Shown here in pieces: positions 1-5,325 of a stretch of DNA of 19,563 nt. Source of the DNA: an uncultured Synergistaceae bacterium (GTDB lineage: Bacteria > Synergistota > Synergistia > Synergistales > Aminobacteriaceae); NCBI GenBank assembly GCA_937870605.1, contig CALMZW010000338.1, positions 1 through 19,563 on the forward strand, given 5' to 3'. The number at the start of each line of letters is the position of its first letter. Within the stretch, counting starts at the first letter, position 1. The notes below the pieces were generated by a model that was not told the origin of the DNA, did no database searches, and saw nothing but the letters and a program-made list of their open reading frames with translations. The translations under genes and the position numbers were made by a program.

Positions 1-218
1 GCGATCCGGTCCGCCTCGGCGGGAACGATGTGTCCGCGCCACGGTTGCGACAGGGCCTCCCGGACGGACAGATCCATATCCTCAAGACGCGCCTCCATGC
101 TCGAAAGCAGCGTCTCGCGCGACCGGCCGGATTCGCCGCACTCGACTTCGATCGCCTGCTCCGAAAAACAACGCCCCGACTCCGCGCATGCGGAGAGGAT
201 ATCGGCAAGGGATCTCAT
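1..218 (-). CDS. sdaAA: L-serine dehydratase, iron-sulfur type, alpha subunit (N-terminal part only; runs off the window)
   Basis: The first 72 codons of the alpha subunit of two-subunit L-serine ammonia-lyase are visible on the minus strand, beginning MRSLADILSACAESGR. The rest lies beyond base 1, so the cluster-binding cysteines and most of the catalytic domain cannot be checked. The family converts L-serine to pyruvate and ammonia in the cytoplasm using an oxygen-sensitive [4Fe-4S] cluster. The ATG at 218-216 overlaps the sdaAB stop in an ATGA arrangement, which implies translational coupling and roughly equal subunit output. The reading frame stays open to the window edge. Identification rests on the N-terminal sequence and the partner gene directly upstream. 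Confidence 0.88.
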   Translation of the reverse strand, partial: MRSLADILSACAESGRCFSEQAIEVECGESGRSRETLLSSMEARLEDMDLSVREALSQPWRGHIVPAEADRI

Positions 219-901
219 TGTCCGTCTCCTTCACTGGTATACAGTTCGACGACCCGGAGGATGGAAGGGTGCGCCGCCGCGACCGCGTCGCGCAGATCGT
301 CTCCCGGAGTTCCGGAAAGATCCATCTCCGCGACGAGAGACGCAAAACCGCCTCGCGTCTTGCGGTGCAACGTCATGGACGCGATATTGATCTTTCGGCT
401 CGCCATGAGCGCCGCAACGGCGGCGACAACGCCGTGCGTGTCCCGGTGAAAGGTGACGAGCGTGGGAAGCTCGCCGGAGATCTGGACCTTGAAACCGTCG
501 ATCTCCTGAAGCTCGACCGCGCCTCCGCCGATGGACGCGCCGACGACCTCCAGGGATCGCCCGTCGAGTCCGGTGAAGCGGAAACGCGCCGAATTCGGAT
601 GGACGCCTTCGATCTCGTCGCGGTCGAAGCGGTACGAGAAGTTCCGCTCCCGGGCGATATCCGGCGCGTTGCGGATTCCCGGATCGTCCGGCAGCATCCC
701 CAAGAGTCCGGCGACGATGGCCTTGTCGGTCCCGTGCCCCTTGCTCGTGAAGGCGAAGCTGCCGCGCAGGAAGACGACCACCTCTTTCAGCGGTTCTCTC
801 CCCCAGCAGGCCGACGCCAGGCGCGCAAGCCGGGCGGCCCCGGCCGTATGACTCGACGACGGGCCGATCATGACCGGCCCGATGATGTCCGTAAAGCCCA
901 T
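215..901 (-). CDS. sdaAB: L-serine dehydratase, iron-sulfur type, beta subunit
   Basis: This 228-residue protein is the beta subunit of the two-subunit serine dehydratase. The N-terminal signature MGFTDIIGPVMIGPSSSHTA is typical of the family, and the rest of the N-terminal domain runs to about residue 150. The C-terminal part from about KVQISGELPTLVTF resembles an ACT domain, usually linked to ligand sensing or subunit contacts. The ATG at 901 was preferred to an in-frame TTG at 931 because GGGAGGGG lies about 8 bases before it and the signature starts there. The gene overlaps sdaAA by four bases, so the pair is an operon. Its upstream spacer has repeated TGTCAT motifs and hairpins, and no convincing promoter was found. 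The role would be serine catabolism to pyruvate. Confidence 0.93.
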   Translation of the reverse strand: MGFTDIIGPVMIGPSSSHTAGAARLARLASACWGREPLKEVVVFLRGSFAFTSKGHGTDKAIVAGLLGMLPDDPGIRNAPDIARERNFSYRFDRDEIEGVHPNSARFRFTGLDGRSLEVVGASIGGGAVELQEIDGFKVQISGELPTLVTFHRDTHGVVAAVAALMASRKINIASMTLHRKTRGGFASLVAEMDLSGTPGDDLRDAVAAAHPSILRVVELYTSEGDGQ

Positions 902-924
902 TGAATCATCCCCTCCCGTCCGAA

Positions 925-1073
925 ATGACAAAGAAGCGCTGCTTTCGCGATAAAGCTATCACAAGATTAGCCCGCATTCCATGCGGATTTCGCTCCATGG
1001 GACCCGTTCATGGGATGACATTTTCCCTGTCCCGCTTCGGGGATGACAGTATCGCTGTCCGACCACAATGACA
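925..1073. repeat. Structured intergenic spacer with four ATGACA/TGTCAT motifs
   Basis: ATGACA occurs at 925-930, 1015-1020, 1043-1048 and 1068-1073. Between the copies are small inverted repeats: CCGCAT-TCC-ATGCGG at 972-986, CCATG/CATGG around 996-1014, and CTGTC/GACAG around 1027-1049 enclosing a CCCG/CGGG stem. On the minus strand this reads TGTCATCCCCGAAGCGGG, which resembles the short dispersed GTCAT-type intergenic repeats of many bacterial genomes. It could be a worn copy of such an element, or structured 5' leader RNA of sdaAB. The stretch holds no gene. The first ATGACA lies just inside the rejected upstream start of sdaAB. Confidence 0.4.
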
Positions 1074-1084
1074 AAAAATCGCGC

Positions 1085-1113
1085 TTGACACGTGACGAAA
1101 ACGGGTTTATTAT
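1085..1113 (+). promoter_or_regulatory. Sigma-70-type promoter of the leader-peptide/attenuator transcript
   Basis: TTGACA at 1085-1090 and TATTAT at 1108-1113 are separated by 17 bases. The -35 hexamer is perfect and the -10 differs from TATAAT at one position. Transcription would start near 1120, leaving about 55 bases before the leader ATG. No operator is obvious, so control probably acts mainly at the attenuator. Confidence 0.8.
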
Positions 1114-1173
1114 GCTACGCAATATGCGGAAAGCGCCGTATTTTAAATTTTTAGACAGAGGGAGGGGATCATA

Positions 1174-1269
1174 ATGAGAGTCTCGAATCTAACGCTCAAC
1201 GCACAGCTTCTCCTCGTCCTCGTTATTATCGGCCACGGCGGTCCCCTCGTTTTCGGGTCCGGCGCCTAA
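1174..1269 (+). CDS. Branched-chain amino-acid leader peptide of an ilv-type attenuator (31 aa)
   Basis: A 31-codon ORF starts at an ATG preceded by GGGAGGGG. Codons 12-19 encode Leu-Leu-Leu-Val-Leu-Val-Ile-Ile (1207-1230), with further Leu codons at 6, 8 and 25 and Val at 26. The C-terminal half reads GHGGPLVFGSGA. The layout, a hydrophobic Leu/Val/Ile run followed by a Gly/Pro/Ala-rich tail, resembles the enterobacterial ilv leader peptides. It lies between a strong promoter and a textbook terminator, and the regulatory codons sit seven bases before the antiterminator strand. The peptide probably has no function of its own; its translation reads the charging of Leu, Val and Ile tRNAs. It is too short for ordinary gene calling and is likely to be missed. 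Confidence 0.82.
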   Translation: MRVSNLTLNAQLLLVLVIIGHGGPLVFGSGA

Positions 1270-1302
1270 GCCGTATACCTGAAATCGAGAGCCGGGACCG
1301 CC
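1237..1302 (+). promoter_or_regulatory. Antiterminator pairing of the ilv-type attenuator
   Basis: GGCGGTCCC at 1237-1245, inside the leader peptide, is exactly complementary to GGGACCGCC at 1294-1302, the 5' arm of the terminator. A ribosome stalled on the Leu/Val/Ile codons at 1207-1230 would leave 1237-1245 free to pair and disrupt the terminator. A ribosome reaching the stop at 1267-1269 would probably cover or displace that strand and let the terminator form. I could not resolve a clear alternative pause hairpin. Confidence 0.75.
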
Positions 1303-1326
1303 AAAAGCGGTCCCGGCTCTTTTTTT
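1288..1326 (+). terminator. Attenuator terminator
   Basis: A perfect 14-bp stem (1288-1301 with 1307-1320) has the loop CAAAA and is followed by an uninterrupted T tract to 1326. It lies 18 bases past the leader stop codon, and its 5' arm is the strand that pairs with the leader antiterminator. Confidence 0.92.
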
Positions 1327-1453
1327 ATGAGAAGGGGGTGGTTCGCGAAACGCAGGAACGTCCGGAAGCAGTGCATACGCGCCGAAGAGGTACGAAAAAC
1401 GAATCGCAGACGTTATTTCATTCGCTTTTATAGAAAAAGGGAGATGTGACATT

Positions 1454-1651
1454 ATGGGACAGAAAGAATTCGAAAGCCTTGCGAATATGTATTCGTATTA
1501 CCGTCGCGACGACCGGCATCTGGAGGATCTTTTCTCGGGTTCCTGGCGGGGTCCGTTCGAGGGAGTCACCTGTTTCCGCCGCGTCGATACGCCGGACGTT
1601 TCCAATCCGCTGGATACGCAGTGGCGCGGCCCGTTCGAGGGTCACAGATAA
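1454..1651 (+). CDS. Unrecognised 65-residue small protein with duplicated WRGPFEG heptapeptide
   Basis: I do not recognise this protein. It follows GGGAG about 10 bases upstream and lies 127 bases past the attenuator terminator, with no other plus-strand gene before the convergent aquaporin. Residues 1-29 are polar and charged (acidic start, YYRRDD, then LEDLFSG). WRGPFEG follows at residues 31-37 and again at 57-63, ending two residues before the stop. The repeat codons at 1544-1564 and 1622-1642 differ at three positions, all synonymous third positions, which suggests the peptide sequence is selected. There is no signal peptide or membrane segment and one cysteine (C40). It could be a regulatory small protein, a peptide precursor or a second leader peptide. 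Confidence is for it being translated. Confidence 0.62.
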   Translation: MGQKEFESLANMYSYYRRDDRHLEDLFSGSWRGPFEGVTCFRRVDTPDVSNPLDTQWRGPFEGHR

Positions 1652-1779
1652 CCGGAATCCGGGTTCTCCGGTGACCGCGTTCCGCGCTTCTCCGGCCCCC
1701 TTTCACGATGCGCCTTTCTTTTCGGGAGCCGCATCATGAAGGAGGCCGGACGAAGCGGTGGACACGAAAAAGCCGGTCT
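1652..1779. other. Convergent spacer between the small ORF and the aquaporin gene
   Basis: No gene is seen here. Short inverted repeats are present: ACCGGA/TCCGGT just after the small-ORF stop, and an A/T-rich ACGAAAAAGC/GCTTTTCGT pair at 1764-1791 that spans the aquaporin stop codon. Either could end transcription weakly, but neither is a convincing terminator. Confidence 0.4.
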
Positions 1780-2616
1780 TCAGCTTTTCGTCACGCCGCG
1801 ATACGCCATCGCGCCCAGGATCGCGCCGAGGACCGGCGCAACCCAGAAGAGCCAGAGCTGGCCGATCGCCCATCCGCCGGCGAAGAGCGCAACGCCCGTG
1901 CTTCGTGCGGGGTTGACGGACGTATTGGTCACCGGAATGCTGATGAGGTGGATCAGCGTCAGCGCAAGACCGATGGCAAGCGGCGCAAAGCCTGCGGGGG
2001 CCCGTTTGTCGGTTGCGCCGAGGATGATGAAAAGGAAGAACATCGTCATGACGACCTCGGTGACAAGCGCCGCAAACATGGAATACCCTCCGGGGGAATG
2101 GGCGCCATAGCCGTTCGCCGCAAATCCCTTCGACGCTTCGAACCCGGCCGCGCCGTTCGCGATCACATAGAGCACGCCGCCAGCAAGGATGGCGCCGAGA
2201 ACCTGCGCGGCGATATACGTGACGAGATTCTCCGCAGGGAACCTTCCGCCCGCCCACAAGCCGATCGAGACCGCCGGATTGAGATGACAGCCGGAAATCG
2301 GGCCGATTGCATACGCCATCGTCACCACCGTAAGCCCAAACGCAAGCGAGACGCCGAGCAATCCGATCCCTACGTTCGGGAAGGCGGCGGCGAGCACCGC
2401 ACTGCCGCACCCGCCGAGAACCAGCCAGAACGTCCCGAGAAATTCGGCTGCGAACTGTCTCGTTTGCATCATCTCGACCACCTGTTTCGTCTGTTTCATC
2501 TCGGACAGCTGTTTCGTGTGCTCGTGAATCGATTGCGTCATCTTTTTCATATTACCATTCACATTCTGCTTCATACTTTGCAGCTTATCTTGCATCGAAT
2601 TCAAATTCATCGGCAT
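1780..2616 (-). CDS. aqpZ: Aquaporin Z-like water channel with N-terminal extension
   Basis: This 278-residue inner-membrane channel is very close to E. coli AqpZ from FAAEFLGTFWLVLGGCGSA onward. Both half-helix motifs are present, NPA in HLNPAVS and in SVNPARS. The arginine after the second NPA and the His of TLIHLISIPVTNT match the water-selective arginine constriction. Before this core are about 53 extra residues rich in Met, Gln, Lys and Asn with coiled-coil character (MQDKLQSMKQ, KKMTQSIHEHTKQLSEMKQ), absent from AqpZ. The ATG at 2616 has AAGGAGGAG about nine bases upstream. An in-frame GTG at 2754 also has a good site (AAGGAGG, 5-base gap) and would add 46 residues that do not look protein-like. 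The gene is monocistronic and convergent with the small ORF. The extension is more AT-rich than the channel part. Confidence 0.93.
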   Translation of the reverse strand: MPMNLNSMQDKLQSMKQNVNGNMKKMTQSIHEHTKQLSEMKQTKQVVEMMQTRQFAAEFLGTFWLVLGGCGSAVLAAAFPNVGIGLLGVSLAFGLTVVTMAYAIGPISGCHLNPAVSIGLWAGGRFPAENLVTYIAAQVLGAILAGGVLYVIANGAAGFEASKGFAANGYGAHSPGGYSMFAALVTEVVMTMFFLFIILGATDKRAPAGFAPLAIGLALTLIHLISIPVTNTSVNPARSTGVALFAGGWAIGQLWLFWVAPVLGAILGAMAYRGVTKS

Positions 2617-3012
2617 TCGTATTTTCTCCTCCTTCAGGTGAACTGGCGGTATCGTTCGGTTCCATCTGAATGGTGCAGCCAAAAAAGAACAGGATGAAGC
2701 GTTCTCTCCGTAATGCAAAGACCGGGTGAACATCGAAAGAACCGGACCTGGCACGCTTCCCTCCTTTCCGAATCACACGCAGTCCGTGCGTTGCGGAAGT
2801 GTGGAGAACCAATGATACGGAGGATAACTCCGGGTATAAATTCCGTTCTCATCGTACGCCAAGCGAAAAGCTTCCGTCAAGCGCGGCATTCCCAAACTGT
2901 CAAAGTTTATTGATGATCGCAGGACAACTCCGAAGGCGATCGCTTTCCGCGGCTATTTTCATGATGTATACTATTAAATATGTTTTTTCCATGAAAGGAG
3001 CCGGATGAGGCG
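2617..3012. other. Divergent intergenic region between aquaporin and kynureninase
   Basis: These 396 bases hold no convincing gene; short ORFs here lack ribosome sites or protein-like composition. On the minus strand TTGACG-N18-TACGAT and TTGGCG-N18-TATACC around 2830-2880 could drive the aquaporin gene. The region before kynU is AT-rich and contains TATACT at 2967-2972. I see no tRNA, riboswitch or large inverted repeat. Confidence 0.5.
2944..2972 (+). promoter_or_regulatory. Possible promoter of kynU
   Basis: TATACT at 2967-2972 is a good -10 hexamer in an AT-rich stretch 40 bases before the start codon. The matching -35, TTTCCG at 2944-2949 with 17-base spacing, is weak, so an activator may be needed or the call may be wrong. 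Confidence 0.4.
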
Positions 3013-4293
3013 ATGGACACGACACGCGAATGGGCGATACGCAAGGATCGCGACGATCCGCTGCGGCGTTTCAGGGAACGGTTTTACATTCCCGAAGGGT
3101 GCGTCTACATGGATGGGAATTCACTCGGATTGGCGTCCCGGGATGCCGAGGCGTGCATTCTCCGGGTGCTCGAAGAGTGGAAGACGCTCGGAATTCACGG
3201 ATGGCTCGACGCGAAGCCGTCGTGGTTCACCTTTCCGGAGCATGCGGGGAAGTTGATGGCCCCGCTTATCGGCGCGAAAGCCGAGGAGGTCGTCCTCGCG
3301 GCCTCGACGACGGCGAATATGCATGTTCTCGTGGCGACATTCTACCGGCCGGAAGGAACCCGGAAGAAGATTCTCGCGGACGAGCTCAATTTTCCGTCCG
3401 ATCTGTACGCCCTGTCGAGCCAGATTGCGCTCCGGGGCGGAAATACGAAGGAGAACCTGATTCTCGCGCGAAGCTCCGACGGCCATACGCTCGACGAGGA
3501 CGAGATCATCCGCCTGATGGACGATTCCGTTGCGCTCGTTCTGCTTCCGTCGGTCCTCTACCGCAGCGGCCAGCTCCTCGACATGGAGCGTCTCACGCGC
3601 GCGGCGCACGACCGAGGCATTCCGGTCGGGTTCGATTGCAGCCATTCCGTCGGCTCCGTTCCGCACCGTTTCGACGCATGGGGAACGGATTTCGCCTTCT
3701 TCTGCTCGTACAAGCACCTGAACGGCGGCCCGGGGGCTCCCGCGTTCCTTTACGTGAATGAACGGCATTTCGGAACCGCCCCGGGGCTCGCGGGATGGTT
3801 CGGCTTCCGCAAGGAGCGCCAGTTCGACATGGCGCTCGAATTCGACCCGCAGCCCACGGCGGGCGCGTGGCAGCTCGGGACGCCGCACATGATGTCGGCC
3901 GCGGCCGTAGAGGGGTCGCTCCGGATGTTCGACGAGGCCGGAATCGATTCGATCCGCCGAAAATCGCTCGAACTCACGACGTACTTCATGGATCTCATCG
4001 ACGAGACCCTTTCGCGCTCCCCCTACGACTATTCGTACGCGACGCCCCGCGACGAAGCGCGTCGCGGGGGACACGTCGCCGTCGAGCACCCGAGGGAAGC
4101 GTTGCGAATCTGCGAGGCGCTGAAGGCGCGCGGCGTCGTTCCGGATTTCCGGCCCGAGCGTGTGATCCGCATCGCGCCGGTCGCGCTCTACTCGACCTTC
4201 GAAGACGTCTGGCGTGTCGCGCAGGCGCTGAAGGAGATCATCGACCTTCGGGAGTACGAACGCTTCGGGAAGGGGCGCAAGGCCGTTTCGTAA
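3013..4293 (+). CDS. kynU: Kynureninase (PLP-dependent)
   Basis: This 426-residue cytoplasmic aminotransferase-fold enzyme should cleave L-kynurenine to anthranilate and alanine. Family motifs in order are YMDGNSLG (residues 32-39), NFPSDLYA (126-133), DCSHSVG (208-214), SYKHLNGGPG (232-241) with K234 the expected PLP lysine, GWFGF (261-265) and WQLGTPHMM (286-294). In kynureninases I know, the motif at 261-265 is usually GW(W/F)GH, so F265 replaces a histidine. AAAGGAG lies about 12 bases before the ATG, a slightly long spacing. No other tryptophan-degradation gene is nearby, so kynurenine would have to come from elsewhere in the genome or outside. The last 56 bases overlap the 3' end of tag on the other strand. 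A kynureninase-like enzyme of other specificity is possible. Confidence 0.87.
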   Translation: MDTTREWAIRKDRDDPLRRFRERFYIPEGCVYMDGNSLGLASRDAEACILRVLEEWKTLGIHGWLDAKPSWFTFPEHAGKLMAPLIGAKAEEVVLAASTTANMHVLVATFYRPEGTRKKILADELNFPSDLYALSSQIALRGGNTKENLILARSSDGHTLDEDEIIRLMDDSVALVLLPSVLYRSGQLLDMERLTRAAHDRGIPVGFDCSHSVGSVPHRFDAWGTDFAFFCSYKHLNGGPGAPAFLYVNERHFGTAPGLAGWFGFRKERQFDMALEFDPQPTAGAWQLGTPHMMSAAAVEGSLRMFDEAGIDSIRRKSLELTTYFMDLIDETLSRSPYDYSYATPRDEARRGGHVAVEHPREALRICEALKARGVVPDFRPERVIRIAPVALYSTFEDVWRVAQALKEIIDLREYERFGKGRKAVS

Positions 4294-4870
4294 GTTCGGT
4301 GTAACGGAAGCACGTCACGAGGTGATCGTTGACCATTCCGACCGCCTGCATGTGCGCGTAACACACGGTCGGCCCGATGAACGAGAATCCGCGTTTTTTC
4401 AGGTCCTTGCTCATCGCTTCCGAGAGAGGCGTGGAGGCCGGCAGCTGCGAGAGGTCCGTCCACGCGTTGACGACCGGTTCGCCGTCGACGAAGCGCCACA
4501 TATAGGCGTCGAACGAACCGAATTCCTCCCGGACGCGGAGGAACGCGCGCGCGTTTCCGATCGCGGAGCGGATCTTCGCGCGGTTGCGGACGATGCCGGG
4601 GTCGCCGAGGAGCCGCTCGACGTCCGCATCGCCGTACGACGCCACGCGACCGGCGTCGAAGTTTTCAAACGCCTGCGCGTATGCGGCGCGTTTGCGAAGG
4701 ATCGTGATCCAGCTCAGGCCCGCCTGCGCGCCCTCAAGCGTCAGGAACTCGAAGAGCTTCCGGTCGTCATGGACCGGAACGCCCCACTCCTCATCATGAT
4801 AGCGCACGTAAAGCGGGTCCGTGCCCGGCCAGGGGCATCGGACCCGCTCGTTTTCGGGCGACGTCGCCAT
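4238..4870 (-). CDS. tag: DNA-3-methyladenine glycosylase I
   Basis: This 210-residue protein removes 3-methyladenine from alkylated DNA in base-excision repair. It matches E. coli Tag along its length: DPLYVRYHDEEWGVP, LEGAQAGLSWITILRKR, STPLSEAMSKDLKKRGF and VNDHLVTCFRY. The zinc ligands are all present by position: C12, H25, H183 and C187. The ATG at 4870 was chosen because upstream codons belong to iscU and the family starts just before the first zinc cysteine. The upstream GGAG sits very close to this ATG, so coupling to iscU, whose stop is seven bases away, may help. A C-terminal tail of about 20 residues beyond the E. coli length runs into the 3' end of kynU. It appears to be the last gene of the isc operon. 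Confidence 0.94.
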   Translation of the reverse strand: MATSPENERVRCPWPGTDPLYVRYHDEEWGVPVHDDRKLFEFLTLEGAQAGLSWITILRKRAAYAQAFENFDAGRVASYGDADVERLLGDPGIVRNRAKIRSAIGNARAFLRVREEFGSFDAYMWRFVDGEPVVNAWTDLSQLPASTPLSEAMSKDLKKRGFSFIGPTVCYAHMQAVGMVNDHLVTCFRYTELTKRPCAPSRSVRTPEGR

Positions 4871-4877
4871 TCTCCGC

Positions 4878-5309
4878 TCAGTGGTGGTGATGGCTGTGTT
4901 CGTCGACGAGTTCGTCGTGCGTTTTTTCAGCCCACGGCTCAAACCCCTGCTTGCGCCGGTAGTCGTTTATGGCGGCGTGGATGCACTCCTCGGCGAGCAC
5001 CGAACAGTGCATCTTGATCGGGGGCAGACCGTCGAGCGCCTCGGCGACTGCCGTATTCGTGAGCTTCCAGGCCTCCTCGAGCGTCTTGCCGAGCACAAGC
5101 TCGGTCGCCATGCTCGACGACGCGATGGCCGACGCGCAGCCGAATGTCTTGAACTTGATATCCGTAATGACGTTATCGGTCACCCGGATGAATATTTTCA
5201 TGATATCCCCGCATTTGGGGTTTCCGACCTGACCGACGCCGTCCGCGTCGGGAATCTCTCCGACGTTCCTGGGGTTCGTGAAGTGCTCCATAACCGTCTG
5301 GCTATACAT
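4878..5309 (-). CDS. iscU: Iron-sulfur cluster scaffold protein, IscU/NifU N-terminal type
   Basis: This 143-residue scaffold receives sulfur from IscS and assembles Fe-S clusters for transfer to apoproteins. The three cluster cysteines are C33 (NPKCGD), C58 (FGCASA) and C102 (MHCSVLAEE), with the usual Asp at 35. LPPIK at 95-99 resembles the LPPVK chaperone-recognition motif of IscU. No C-terminal NifU domain is present. The protein ends in the histidine-rich tail DEHSHHHH, unusual for IscU and possibly metal-binding. The ATG at 5309 follows AAGGAG by 11 bases; an upstream in-frame TTG at 5318 would be only two bases from that site. The gene lies 16 bases after iscS and 7 bases before tag. 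Confidence 0.95.
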   Translation of the reverse strand: MYSQTVMEHFTNPRNVGEIPDADGVGQVGNPKCGDIMKIFIRVTDNVITDIKFKTFGCASAIASSSMATELVLGKTLEEAWKLTNTAVAEALDGLPPIKMHCSVLAEECIHAAINDYRRKQGFEPWAEKTHDELVDEHSHHHH

Positions 5310-5325
5310 GGTTTCCAACTCTCCT

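Noticed and set aside
188..904. A 238-codon plus-strand ORF opposite sdaAB
   Set aside because: It mirrors a well-supported family gene, has no family-like sequence and reflects high GC content.
1327..1449. A 40-codon Arg-rich ORF between the attenuator terminator and the small repeat protein
   Set aside because: Its ATG directly follows the terminator T tract with no ribosome site, and the product is an implausible run of Arg and Lys. It is treated as untranslated leader.
2585..2852. Short minus-strand ORFs upstream of the aquaporin
   Set aside because: They overlap the aquaporin start in other frames, lack ribosome sites and have no protein-like features.
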